Shown piece by piece: positions 1 to 8,858 of a DNA stretch of 64,000 nt. The stretch's first letter is position 1, and every line of letters starts with the position of its first letter. The position numbers were made by a program, and so were the translations under genes. Below the pieces are notes generated by a model. The model had not been told where the DNA came from, did not search any database, and worked only from the letters and a program-made list of their open reading frames with translations. Origin of the DNA: CAVTJL01 sp963752325 (GTDB lineage Bacteria; Pseudomonadota; Alphaproteobacteria; Geminicoccales; Geminicoccaceae); NCBI GenBank assembly GCA_963752325.1, contig CAVVXU010000020.1, forward strand, positions 62,001-126,000, written 5' to 3'.

Positions 1-825
1 GGCGGTAAGCGCCTCGACCTGCTTGGCGACGTCGCGGCCGGCCGCCTGCTGAGCCGCAAGCTTGCGCGCCAGGTCGCCCTGCGCCTGGGTCAGCTCCTCG
101 ATGCTGTGGTCGCGTGCCGCGAGCCCCACCGTCTGTTGCTCCGCGGCGCGCTCGAGCGCGGCCTTGGCGGTCTGAAGGTCGGCCAGCTCAGCCTGAAGAC
201 GGTCACGTGCCGCGGCAGTGTCCGCCGCGTCCTTCGTGAGGGTATCGAGCCGCCCCGAGAGTGCGTCGCGCGCCTGCGTCAGCGAGGCGAGGCTCGCATC
301 GCGCTCGGCCAGCGTCTCTGTCTGCTGCTGATTGGCTTTCTGGGCGTCGGCGAGCGCCGCTTGAACGCTGTTTAGCTGCTTTTGCAGATCCGCCGCCGCG
401 GCATCGAGCTTGTCGCGCTCTGTGGTGAGGGCGGCAAGAGCCGCCTTGGTCTTCTCGAGCTCGTCGGATGTCGCCTGGAGCCGACTCTGCGCCTGGCCGA
501 GATCGCCCGTGGTCGCCTCGAGCTTCTTCTCCGTGTCCGCGAGCTTGTCGGGCAAGGCCCGCAGACGGGTGATCTCGCCCTTCAGGGCACCCAGCCGCTC
601 GAGCTCACCCGTGGCGCCGGGAGACGGTGCCGCCGGCGCGTCGACGGCATCGAGCGTGCTCTTCAGCTCGCCTTCGACGCGCTCGGCCCTACTCTGCGCG
701 TACAAGGCCCATCCGGCGGCGGCGAGGACGGGCACCAGGGCCACGAGGATCGCCTTCGTAATTCCGCCCTGCCCGCCGCGCGCGTCGCTGCCTTGCGGTG
801 TGGGGGGACGACTGGCGTTGGCCAT
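1..825 (-). CDS. Membrane-anchored coiled-coil protein, partial (runs off the left edge)
   Basis: The minus strand is open from the ATG at 825 to the window edge, giving 275 residues with no stop. Residues about 23-43 form one hydrophobic helix (ILVALVPVLAAAGWALYA). From about residue 48 onward the protein is rich in Glu, Lys, Leu, Ala and Gln in heptad-like spacing, which predicts a long coiled coil. It lies downstream of, and in the same direction as, the MotB/OmpA-like gene (225 bp gap) and the MotA/TolQ-like gene, so it may belong to the same complex, probably in the periplasm. The C-terminus is not in the window, so the family cannot be named. The reading frame is clear; the function is unknown. 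Confidence 0.75.
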   Translation of the reverse strand, partial: MANASRPPTPQGSDARGGQGGITKAILVALVPVLAAAGWALYAQSRAERVEGELKSTLDAVDAPAAPSPGATGELERLGALKGEITRLRALPDKLADTEKKLEATTGDLGQAQSRLQATSDELEKTKAALAALTTERDKLDAAAADLQKQLNSVQAALADAQKANQQQTETLAERDASLASLTQARDALSGRLDTLTKDAADTAAARDRLQAELADLQTAKAALERAAEQQTVGLAARDHSIEELTQAQGDLARKLAAQQAAGRDVAKQVEALTA

Positions 826-1049
826 CTCAGGCTCCGGATGCTTCGCGTGAGCGGCGGCATGGGGCCCACGCGAGGGAACGGACGCCACCCGCGGGCGTCA
901 GAGCCAGCGCGAACATGCGCTGAACGCCGGCGCCCTCGCTCATGCGGATCCCCCATGTGGCGCCGGTTGAGACGCCGCCTGTCGGCTCTACTCTCGCCAG
1001 CCGGCTCGGCAAATGCAACAGGATGTGGCCGGTATGCGGTACGTGAAGG

Positions 1050-2492
1050 TCAACGTGTGGTGAGCTTGATCTCGATCCGGCGGTCGCGGCGATAGGCGTC
1101 GTCATTGTCGGCCGTGTCGAGCGGCTGGAACTCGCCGAAGCCGCGGGCTGCCAGCCGGTCGGGCGGGATGCCCTGGGAGATCAGGAATTTCACCACCGAG
1201 ATCGCACGTGCGGTCGACAGCTCCCAGTTGGAGGAGAACTGCGCGTTGCTGATCGGCCGGCGGTCGGTGTGGCCGTCGACCTGCAGGACCCAGGGCAGGT
1301 CGGGCGGGATCTCCTTCGCGATCTCCTTGAGCGTGGCCGCAAGCTCCGCGAGCTTCTCGCGTCCGCTGGGATTGATGTCGGCCTCGCCCGAGCCGAAAAG
1401 CACCTCGGACTGGAAGACGAAGCGGTCGCCCACGATGCGGATGTCGTCGCGGGTGCCGAGGACCTGCCGAAGCTTGCCGAAGAAGTCGGAGCGGTAGCGG
1501 GAAAGCTCCTCGACCTTGTTGGCGAGGGCGATGTTGAGCCGCTGGCCCAGGTCCGCGATCGTGGCGTTTTGGCGGTCGATCTCGGTCTGCTTCTCGCCCA
1601 ACGCCGTGTCGAGCTGCGTGAGCTGGACGCTCAGCTGCTGGAGGCGCTGATTGAGCTGCTGCACCTGCTGCTGGGCGGCTTCCTTGTCGCTCAGGGCGCT
1701 CTCCTTGGCACTCTCGAGCGTGGCAGCGCTCTTGAGCAGCTCCTCGATCCCGAGGTCGCGCGCCGCCACGTCCTTCTGGGCCAGCATCGTCCTCTGCTGC
1801 TCGTCTGCGACCTTGGCCTCGAGCGCCTTGCTCTGGTCGCGCGCCGTGCCGAGCTGGGCCAAAAGCTGCTGTTGCTGCTCCTTCGACCGCTGGACCGTCG
1901 TCGAGAGGCCTGCCACCTGGGCCTCGAGATCGCCACGGACCTTGGTGAGCGCGTCGATATCGCGCCTGAGCTGGACGAGCTGACCCAGCTGCGCCGTGAT
2001 CCTGTCCTTGTCGGCCGCCATGGTCTGGCGCGCCTCGTCCAGGTCCTTCTGCAGCGAGCCGATCTGCGCCTTGGCGGTTCCCTGGTCGACGCGCATCTCG
2101 TCGAGCGTGCGCTGCAGACCAAGGCGCTGGTTCGAGGCCTGGGCCAGCTGGTCCTCGAGCGACGCGCGGTCGCCCTCGCTCTGCTTGAGCTGGGCGCTCA
2201 GGTCCTCACGGTCCGCCACGACCGACTGCAGCTGGGACGACAGGCGCTGGACATTGCGCCGCAGGTCGGCCGCATTGTCCTGCTCGAGCCCCAGCTTCTG
2301 CGTCAGGTCGTGAACCGTGGCCCTCAGGTGATCGAGCGTCTCGGTGCGCCCCTGCAGCACCTGGCTCAGAAAGAACTGACCGAGGACGAAGACCACTAGC
2401 AGGAAGATGACAGAGAGGAGCAGCGTCGACAGCGCGTCGACGAAGCCGGGCCAGATGTCGACCTGACGAATGTCACGGCGCGAGCGCGCCAC
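1050..2492 (-). CDS. MotB-like inner-membrane protein with long coiled coil and C-terminal OmpA domain
   Basis: This 480-residue protein has one N-terminal transmembrane helix (about 21-45) with an acidic residue, Asp19 (WPGFVDALSTLLL), at its entrance. That position matches the ion-carrying Asp of MotB- and TolR-type stator proteins. Residues about 50-330 are predicted coiled coil. The last roughly 130 residues are an OmpA/MotB peptidoglycan-binding domain (VDGHTDRRPIS near 405, then RRDRRIEIKL). The expected role is to anchor a proton-driven channel to the cell wall. It starts 3 bp after the stop of the upstream MotA/TolQ-like gene, so the two are translationally linked. The coiled coil is far longer than in flagellar MotB and no flagellar genes are nearby. 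The exact process it powers is unknown. Confidence 0.85.
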   Translation of the reverse strand: MARSRRDIRQVDIWPGFVDALSTLLLSVIFLLVVFVLGQFFLSQVLQGRTETLDHLRATVHDLTQKLGLEQDNAADLRRNVQRLSSQLQSVVADREDLSAQLKQSEGDRASLEDQLAQASNQRLGLQRTLDEMRVDQGTAKAQIGSLQKDLDEARQTMAADKDRITAQLGQLVQLRRDIDALTKVRGDLEAQVAGLSTTVQRSKEQQQQLLAQLGTARDQSKALEAKVADEQQRTMLAQKDVAARDLGIEELLKSAATLESAKESALSDKEAAQQQVQQLNQRLQQLSVQLTQLDTALGEKQTEIDRQNATIADLGQRLNIALANKVEELSRYRSDFFGKLRQVLGTRDDIRIVGDRFVFQSEVLFGSGEADINPSGREKLAELAATLKEIAKEIPPDLPWVLQVDGHTDRRPISNAQFSSNWELSTARAISVVKFLISQGIPPDRLAARGFGEFQPLDTADNDDAYRRDRRIEIKLTTR

Positions 2493-2495
2493 GGC

Positions 2496-3647
2496 TCACT
2501 CCCTCACGAGCTGCGGCTCACCGGCGGCGATCGCGATCGTCCGCGCGACGAGCTTGATCTCGCCCTTCAGCTCGCGCGTCAGCTGGTCGCGGCCGCGGCC
2601 CAGCTCGTCCAGCACCTGGCCCAGCTGCGCATCGATGCTACTCAGATGCTGCCTGGTCCGCTCATCGAGGAGTGGCGCGCCGTCGCGTCGGCCGAGCTGC
2701 TCGGCCAGCACCTCCTGCCCGTGGGCCAGCCGGCCCAAAATCTCCTGCTCGCCGCCCAGCCGGTCGGTCAGCGTCGCCAGGCGCTCGTTGAGCTGGAGCA
2801 GCACCTTGCTCAGCTGCACCCGCTGATCCTCGCCTCTGGCCACCACGGTCTGCAGGCGGTCGAGGCTCTCGGCCGCCTGTTGCAGCATCGCCTGGACGTA
2901 GACCGGGAGACTGGGGCCGACGCTGACCTCGGCCATCGCGCCCTCGCCGGTACTGTGGCGGGTCATGCCCGAGAGCCACGCCTCGAGATCGTTATAAAAG
3001 CTGTTTTGCCCCTGCGTCGCCTGGAGGTCGAGAAAGCCCAGGACGAGCGAGCCCGCGAGGCCGAAGAGCGAGGAGCTGAACGCCGTGCCCATCCCGGCCA
3101 ACGGGCGCGCAAGGCCGGCCTTCATATCATTGAAGAGCTGGAGAACGTCGGTCGAGTTGGCGGAGAAGCCGGTGAGCACACCGCTCACAGCGTTGATGGA
3201 TTGGAGAAGCCCCCAGAAGGTGCCGAGCAGGCCCAGGAAGATCAGGAGCCCGGTGAGATATCGGGCAATGTCGCGGCTCTCGTCGAGGCGGGTGCTGATG
3301 CTGTCCAGAAGATAGCGCATCGAGGCTGCCGATAGAGAAGCCGGGCCGCGCCGATCGCGCTCGCCGAGCACCGCGGCGATGGACGCTATGAGGCGCGGCG
3401 CCTCCTGGAGCGAAATGCCCACAGCGCCGGTGCGAAAGGCATCGATCCAGCGGGTCTCGGGCTTGAGCACGAGAATGCGCCGAAGATTGTAGGCAATGCC
3501 CACGATGAGGACGCAGATGATGAGGCCGTTCAGGGCCGGATTGTGGAGGAAGGCCGCCCAGATGATCTGCGACAGCACGCCCACCACCACACACGCGAAG
3601 ATCAGAAAGACGATCACGCGGTTGATGAAGCGTTGCGGGTTGGTCAT
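2496..3647 (-). CDS. MotA/TolQ/ExbB-family proton channel subunit
   Basis: A 383-residue inner-membrane protein with four hydrophobic segments: about 10-32, 36-53, 130-155 and 190-210. The last two hold the MotA/TolQ/ExbB signature, including GLLGTFWGLLQSI and the small-residue-rich helix FSSSLFGLAGSLVLGF. A large cytoplasmic stretch lies between segments 2 and 3, and the C-terminal 150 residues are helical and charged. It is the first gene of a tight pair with the MotB/OmpA-like gene. By family knowledge the two would form a pentamer-dimer, proton-driven motor. Nothing nearby points to flagella or to Tol-Pal (no TolA, TolB or Pal). It is longer than TolQ or ExbB (about 230) because of the C-terminal tail. 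Confidence 0.85.
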   Translation of the reverse strand: MTNPQRFINRVIVFLIFACVVVGVLSQIIWAAFLHNPALNGLIICVLIVGIAYNLRRILVLKPETRWIDAFRTGAVGISLQEAPRLIASIAAVLGERDRRGPASLSAASMRYLLDSISTRLDESRDIARYLTGLLIFLGLLGTFWGLLQSINAVSGVLTGFSANSTDVLQLFNDMKAGLARPLAGMGTAFSSSLFGLAGSLVLGFLDLQATQGQNSFYNDLEAWLSGMTRHSTGEGAMAEVSVGPSLPVYVQAMLQQAAESLDRLQTVVARGEDQRVQLSKVLLQLNERLATLTDRLGGEQEILGRLAHGQEVLAEQLGRRDGAPLLDERTRQHLSSIDAQLGQVLDELGRGRDQLTRELKGEIKLVARTIAIAAGEPQLVRE

Positions 3648-3856
3648 CGGCGACCAGTCGTACCTGTGATTGAAGATCCGCCAGCAACTCTAGCGGTCGA
3701 TAGACGGCATGCCACTTGGAATGGCACAAATCCTCGCGGGCGCTCAACCGTTTATCGCACAACGTTGCGCCGCCGCCGCCATTGACGGCAGCAGCATCTC
3801 CCGGGCCGCGATGCACGCGGATGCACCGCGTGGTCCTTCGTCGGGGCAGCCGCCCG

Positions 3857-5656
3857 TCAGGCGGCGCGGTCGAGGCCGAACTGAAGGGAGGCCAGCCTCG
3901 CGTAGAGTCCGCCCCGACCAACCAGCTCGTCGTGATGGCCCTGATCGATCACGCGGCCCTCGTCCATCACGACGATGCGGTCGGCCTTGCGGACGGTCGC
4001 GAGCCGGTGGGCGATGACGAGACAGGTCCGCCCACGCCGTAGCCGCTCGAGCGCGCCCTGGACGAGCTGCTCGCTCTCGGCGTCGAGGGCGCTCGTCGCC
4101 TCGTCGAGGAGGAGCAGCGAGGGATCGCGCAGGAGAGCCCGTGCGATGGCCAAGCGCTGGCGTTGGCCGCCGGACAGGCGCACGCCCTTCTCGCCCAGAA
4201 AGCTGCCGAACCCCTCGGGCAACGCGTCCAGGAACTGGGCCGCCGCGGCAGCCTCGGCCGCGGCACGCACGGCCGCGTCGGAGGCGTTGATCTTGCTGTA
4301 ACGGATGTTGGTCCAAGCGTCGGCCGCGAAGACGACGGGATCCTGAGGCACCAGACCCAGACGGCAGCGCAGCTCCATCGGATCGAGCTCGCGCAGATCG
4401 ATGCCGTCGAAAAGTATGCGGCCTTCCTGCGGGTCGTAAAAGCGCATGGCAAGCTGGAACACGCTGGTCTTGCCTGCGCCCGAGGGGCCGACCAACGCCA
4501 CCGTCTCGCCGGCGCGCAGGTCGAGGCTGTAGTCGTGGAGGATCGGCCGGTCGGGCTGTGAGGGATAGGCGAATGTCACGTTCTGGAAGCGCAGCGTGCC
4601 CTGACCCACCGCCGGAAGCGGCCGGGGCGACGCCGGCGCCTTCACCATGGGCTGGGTATCGAGCAGCTCGAACAGACGCTCGGCGGCGCCCGAAGCCCGT
4701 TGCAGGTCGCCTACGATGTCGCTGAGGCCGCCAACGGAGCTGGCGACGACCGTGGCGTAGAAGACGAAGGACGCGAGCTCGCCCGGCGACAGGCGACCCG
4801 CCAGGACGTCGTTGCCGCCGACCCACAGCACCACGACGATGGCGGCGAAGACGAGGCCGATGACGGTACCGGCGAGGATGCCGCGCGCCGCGGCATAGCG
4901 TGCAGCCGACCGAAAGGCGGCCTCGGCGAGATCGGAGAAGCGGGCACTCTCGTGCGCCTCCTGGGCGAAAGACTGGACGGTTCGCACCGCATTGAGCGTC
5001 TCCTCGGCGTGGCCGCTGACGGCGGCGACCTTGTCCTGTGCGGCGCGGGAGTAGATCCGCACACGCCGACCGACGAGGATGATCGGGACCACGACGAGCG
5101 GCACGACGATAAGGATCAGTCCGGTGAGGCGGGGGTTGGTGACGATGAGCAGGACGAGGCCGCCGATCAGCATCAGCAGGTTGCGAAGCGCCTGCGTCAC
5201 ACTGGTGCCGATCACCGCCTGGATGACGCTCGTGTCGGTGGTCAGGCGCGAGGTCACCTCGCCCGTTCGCGTGACCTCGAAGAAGCCCGGCGAGAGGCGG
5301 ATGATGTGGGCGTAGATCTGGCGCCTGAGGTCGGCGACGACCCTCTCGCCCAACCAAGTGACGAGGTAGGATCGGAGGAATGTGGCGAAGGCCAGCGCCA
5401 GGACAACGATCAGCACCGCCTCGAGCGCGTGATCGAGGGCGACGGCGCGCCCCATCCCAAATCCGCGATCGACGAGGTAGCGCACGCCGATGCCGAGCGA
5501 GAGCACGGCCGAGGCGGAGATCGCGAGCGCGACCAAACTGCCCAGGACCCGCCAGCCATACGGCCTGAGATAGACGGCGAGGCGCTTGAGCGGGCCGAGG
5601 TCGCGGCTGCGGGCACGATCGGTGCGGCTCAGGCTCGAACGGGCGTGGGATGCCAT
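3857..5656 (-). CDS. MsbA-like ABC exporter (fused permease and ATPase half-transporter)
   Basis: The 599-residue protein has the classic half-transporter order: a six-helix ABC transmembrane domain (about 35-320), then a nucleotide-binding domain (about 350-590). In the latter I see Walker A GPSGAGKTS, Q-loop LVPQDP, ABC signature LSGGQRQRLAIARAL, Walker B LLLLDEATSALD and the switch His in VIAHRL. It should homodimerise in the inner membrane and export a hydrophobic or lipid-like substrate. The substrate cannot be told from sequence. It stands alone, 209 bp upstream of the MotA/TolQ-like gene on the same strand and divergent from rpmE. Confidence 0.88.
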   Translation of the reverse strand: MASHARSSLSRTDRARSRDLGPLKRLAVYLRPYGWRVLGSLVALAISASAVLSLGIGVRYLVDRGFGMGRAVALDHALEAVLIVVLALAFATFLRSYLVTWLGERVVADLRRQIYAHIIRLSPGFFEVTRTGEVTSRLTTDTSVIQAVIGTSVTQALRNLLMLIGGLVLLIVTNPRLTGLILIVVPLVVVPIILVGRRVRIYSRAAQDKVAAVSGHAEETLNAVRTVQSFAQEAHESARFSDLAEAAFRSAARYAAARGILAGTVIGLVFAAIVVVLWVGGNDVLAGRLSPGELASFVFYATVVASSVGGLSDIVGDLQRASGAAERLFELLDTQPMVKAPASPRPLPAVGQGTLRFQNVTFAYPSQPDRPILHDYSLDLRAGETVALVGPSGAGKTSVFQLAMRFYDPQEGRILFDGIDLRELDPMELRCRLGLVPQDPVVFAADAWTNIRYSKINASDAAVRAAAEAAAAAQFLDALPEGFGSFLGEKGVRLSGGQRQRLAIARALLRDPSLLLLDEATSALDAESEQLVQGALERLRRGRTCLVIAHRLATVRKADRIVVMDEGRVIDQGHHDELVGRGGLYARLASLQFGLDRAA

Positions 5657-5788
5657 ATGCTGGCCTCTCTTGCTGGTCTACTCCCGCCGGGGCAATTCCG
5701 ATTGGACACAGCACCAGAGGCGCGCGCCGCCTTGCGCTCGGCACGACAGGTCGCTATGTACCCGGCGCCCGTGCCGAAGGAAAGTGTC

Positions 5789-6013
5789 GTGAAGCCCGAT
5801 ATCCACCCCGACTACCATGAGATCACGGTCGCGATGACCGACGGCTCGACCTTCAAGACGCGCACCACCTGGGGCAAGGAAGGCGACACGATGACGCTGG
5901 ACGTCGATCCGAAGTCGCATCCTGCCTGGACCGGCGGGTCCGTTCAGGTGATCGAGCGTGGTCAGGTCGAGAAGTTCAACCGCCGCTTCCAGAGCTTCCG
6001 GCGGAAGAAGTAG
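5789..6013 (+). CDS. rpmE: 50S ribosomal protein L31
   Basis: A 74-residue protein beginning MKPDIHPDYHEITVAMTDG and including TTWGKEGDTMTLDVDP and HPAWTGG, all typical of L31. I chose the GTG at 5789: it has an AAGGA ribosome binding site at 5777-5781 with 7 nt spacing, and it gives the usual length and N-terminus. An ATG at 5756 would add 11 residues that do not match the family. There are no cysteines, so this is the zinc-independent form. It lies 24 bp upstream of rpmJ, probably in one transcript that ends at the hairpin near 6191. Confidence 0.93.
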   Translation: MKPDIHPDYHEITVAMTDGSTFKTRTTWGKEGDTMTLDVDPKSHPAWTGGSVQVIERGQVEKFNRRFQSFRRKK

Positions 6014-6037
6014 CTCCGGACGCCAGGGAATCCAGCC

Positions 6038-6163
6038 ATGAAGATTCGAAACTCACTCAAGACGGCGAAGACCCGCCACAAGGATTGCCGCCTCGTGCGC
6101 CGCAAGGGCCGAGTCTACGTCATCAACAAGACCAACCCCCGCTTCAAGGCGCGCCAGGGCTAG
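6038..6163 (+). CDS. rpmJ: 50S ribosomal protein L36
   Basis: A 41-residue ORF from the ATG at 6038 to the TAG at 6161. It begins MKIRNSLKTAKTRHKDCRLV and ends NPRFKARQG, the form common in Alphaproteobacteria. It has a single cysteine (Cys17) and lacks the four-ligand zinc site of the 37-residue L36 type, so it should not bind zinc in the usual way. It directly follows rpmE and precedes a strong terminator. Confidence 0.93.
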   Translation: MKIRNSLKTAKTRHKDCRLVRRKGRVYVINKTNPRFKARQG

Positions 6164-6190
6164 GAAGCCCAACGCCCATCGACGAGGAAG

Positions 6191-6222
6191 GGCCGGGATC
6201 CGCGGGGGTCCCGGCCGTTTTG
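6191..6222 (+). terminator. Rho-independent terminator after rpmE-rpmJ
   Basis: A perfect 8-bp GC-rich stem (GGCCGGGA at 6191-6198 with TCCCGGCC at 6209-6216), extendable inward, is followed at once by GTTTTG. It lies 28 bp after the rpmJ stop and also separates it from the convergent cyclase gene ending at 6244. Confidence 0.8.
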
Positions 6223-6243
6223 CGTCAAGGCCTAGAGCCGTAG

Positions 6244-7164
6244 CTAGCGGACGCGCGTGCCGGACGTGGCGTCCCAGTGAAGGGGCTTGTCGGATTTGGG
6301 CAGCGGCGCCTCGGGCACCTGCCCGACGCTCACGCCATGGGGCCAGTCGGGTGGGCATATCGCCACATAGCTCGCATACCCGCCGGTACCGCCCTTGAAG
6401 CGCGGAAAGCCGATGGCGACGAGGGCACCCGCCTCCGGCACCTCATCGAGGTGGGCCACGCCCTCGGCCTGCGTGTAGCCATTGTGCATGAGCCAGGCCT
6501 CGCCCTCGAGATCAGGCGTGTTGTCCGTATCCAACGGCTCATGGCCGTGGAAGAGGATGTGCCGCTGCTCATGCAGAAACTTCAGGGCATCGAGCGAGAC
6601 GGCGGGGAACGGCGTCCTGGTCGCCAGTGCCGGATCGGGCCAGTCCTTCGACCAGTCCGAGCGGATCATCACGACCGAGCCCTCGGGTATCCTGCCGTGC
6701 ACCTTCTCCCAGGCCAGCACGTCGTCGACGGCAAGCGCGTAGCCGGGATCCTTCTTCACCTGATCGACGATCGAGATCACGACCAGCGGGCGGAGCGTGT
6801 AGGTCGCCGGCAGCTCGGCGATCGACGGGTACTCGGGCGCCCAGTGCGCCGGCGGGTCGAGCTGGGTGCCGAGCTGATCGGTCGAGAGGATGTAGCGCGT
6901 GGCCTCGAATCCGTCCTTGCCATAAGTGTAGGGCTTGCCCGTCTCGGGATCGACCGTGGGCTCGAACTTGGACGGCCCGAAGCCGTGCCAGACGGGAACA
7001 TCAGGCGTGATGACGTGCGACAGCAGCACATATTTGGCACCTTTGAGCTGCTGCTGGTAGACATCCCAAAGATGCATGTCGTCGGCGGCATGAGCGCCGC
7101 CCGTCATGGCAGCCAGCGACATCAAGGCAGCCGCGGCGAGCCTTTCGAGGCGTTCGATCTGCAT
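6244..7164 (-). CDS. Secreted cyclase-family protein (kynurenine formamidase-like fold)
   Basis: A 306-residue protein with a signal peptide (about 1-26, ending GGAHA-AD), so it probably acts in the periplasm. The core holds the cyclase-family metal motif in variant form, GTQLDPPAHW (usually GTH-D-P-H), plus HITPDVPVWHGFGP and a late HGHEPLDTD. By family, these are metal-dependent hydrolases acting on amides, lactones or cyclic substrates; the substrate is unknown. A GGAGAG ribosome binding site lies 10 nt before the ATG. It stands alone between the rpmJ terminator and divergent glcD. Confidence 0.8.
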   Translation of the reverse strand: MQIERLERLAAAALMSLAAMTGGAHAADDMHLWDVYQQQLKGAKYVLLSHVITPDVPVWHGFGPSKFEPTVDPETGKPYTYGKDGFEATRYILSTDQLGTQLDPPAHWAPEYPSIAELPATYTLRPLVVISIVDQVKKDPGYALAVDDVLAWEKVHGRIPEGSVVMIRSDWSKDWPDPALATRTPFPAVSLDALKFLHEQRHILFHGHEPLDTDNTPDLEGEAWLMHNGYTQAEGVAHLDEVPEAGALVAIGFPRFKGGTGGYASYVAICPPDWPHGVSVGQVPEAPLPKSDKPLHWDATSGTRVR

Positions 7165-7353
7165 TGGTCTGCTTCTCTCCGCAAGGTTATCAAAGCGAGT
7201 TGTTGTTCAGCTTCCGCTCGCGGAATCGACGCTAGGTCGCCCGTCCTTGCCAGGCAACGGCGTAGTCCACACCTGCAAGAGCGATTGACCGTGCCGCCGT
7301 AGGAGCCATGATTTGGCCCAGCCTCCGCGAGCAACACCCAGGGAAGAGCCGTC

Positions 7354-8843
7354 ATGCTGATGCCGGAGCCCGATCAGGAATCCCTCGCCAAGCGCAAGGA
7401 GATCGTCGCGGCGCTGCGCAGGATCGTCCCTGGCGAGGGCGTCATCGCTGCCGAGGACGAGCTGCGTGCCTACGAATGTGACGCCCTCTCGGCCTATCGC
7501 GCCGTGCCGATGGCCGTCGTTCTGCCAAGCACGGTGGAGCAGGTCTCAGCTGTCCTGCAGCTCTGCGACAAGGAGCGGATAAAGGTCGTGCCGCGCGGTG
7601 CCGGCACCTCGCTCTCCGGGGGCTCCTTGCCGCTCCAGGACGGCATCGTGCTCGGCATGGGCAAGTTCAACCGGATCCTCGACGTCGACTACGAGAACCG
7701 CACCGTTACGGCGCAGCCGGGCGTCACCAATCTCGGGATCACCCGGGCGGTCGAGGAGCAGGGCTTCTACTATGCCCCCGACCCCTCCTCGCAGATCGCC
7801 TGCTCGATCGGCGGCAACATCGCCGAGAACTCGGGCGGCGTACACTGCCTCAAATACGGTCTCACGACCAACAATGTGCTGGGCATCGAGATGGTGCTGC
7901 CGAACGGCGAGGTCGTCCGCCTGGGCGGCAAGCACCTCGACAGCGAGGGCTACGACCTATTGGGCCTGATGACCGGCTCCGAGGGGTTGCTGGGCGTCGT
8001 CACCGAGGTCACGGTGCGCATCCTCGCCAGGCCCGAGACGGCGCGCGCGGTGCTGATGGGCTTTCCCTCGAACGAGAAGGGCGGCGATGCCGTCGCCTCG
8101 ATCATCGCCGCCGGCATCATCCCGGGCGGGCTCGAGATGATGGACCGTCCGGCCATCCACGCGGCCGAGGATTTCTGCCATGCGGGCTATCCCGCTCGAC
8201 GTCGAGGCGCTGCTCATCTGCGAGCTGGACGGGCCGGCACCCGAGGTCGACCACCTGATCGGCGTCGTGACCGCCATCGCCCGCCAGCATGGCGCCACCT
8301 ACGTCAAGGCCTCGGAGAGCGAGGAGGAGCGCAACCGCTTCTGGCTCGGTCGCAAGGCCGCCTTCCCTGCCGTCGGCCGCATCTCGCCCGACTATATCTG
8401 CATGGACGGCACGATCCCCAGGAAGCAGCTCTCTCTCGTGCTGCGGCGGATCGAGGAGCTGTCGGCCGAGCATGGGCTGCGCGTCGCCAACGTGTTCCAC
8501 GCCGGCGACGGCAATCTCCACCCGCTGATCCTCTTCGATGCCAACAAGCCGGGCGAGCTCGAGAAGCGCCGAGCGGTTCGGCGCCGACATCCTCACACTC
8601 TGCGTGGAGGTGGGCGGGGTGCTCACGGGCGAGCACGGCGTCGGTGTCGAGAAGCGCGACCTGATGCCGGTCATGTTCACCGAGGACGATCTGAACCAGC
8701 AGCAGCGCGTGAAATGCGCTTTCGATCCGACCCAGATCCTCAATCCCGGCAAGGTGTTTCCAACGCTGCACCGCTGCGCCGAGCTGGGCCGGGTGCACAT
8801 CCACAAGGGCCAGATTCCCTTCCCCGACCTGCCGAGGTTCTAG
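7354..8843 (+). CDS. glcD: Glycolate oxidase subunit GlcD (FAD-linked), two frameshifts
   Basis: This is the FAD-binding catalytic subunit of membrane-associated glycolate oxidase (glycolate to glyoxylate). Frame 1 (from the ATG at 7354, with a GGGAAGAG binding site) carries the FAD-binding PCMH fold: RGAGTSLSGGSLP, GGNIAENSGGVHCLKYGLT and GLMTGSEGLLG. The frame breaks at about 8191, where CCC replaces an expected CC, and again at about 8567, where one extra base interrupts ELEKAERFGADIL. The C-terminal part ends with GEHGVGVEKRDLM and DPTQILNPGKVFP, typical of GlcD. Removing one base at each site restores a protein of about 495 residues. Partners glcE and glcF lie beyond the antisense thiO gene. 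Confidence 0.88.
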
Positions 8844-8858
8844 GGGCGGCTCAAGGTC

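Noticed and set aside
1050..3647. A Zorya anti-phage system
   Set aside because: The MotA/MotB-like pair resembles ZorAB, but no ZorC, ZorD or ZorE-like gene is visible, and the downstream gene is a plain coiled coil. Kept only as a hypothesis in the findings.
5657..5788. A Zur box upstream of rpmE
   Set aside because: No TGTTAT-type palindrome is present in this GC-rich interval.
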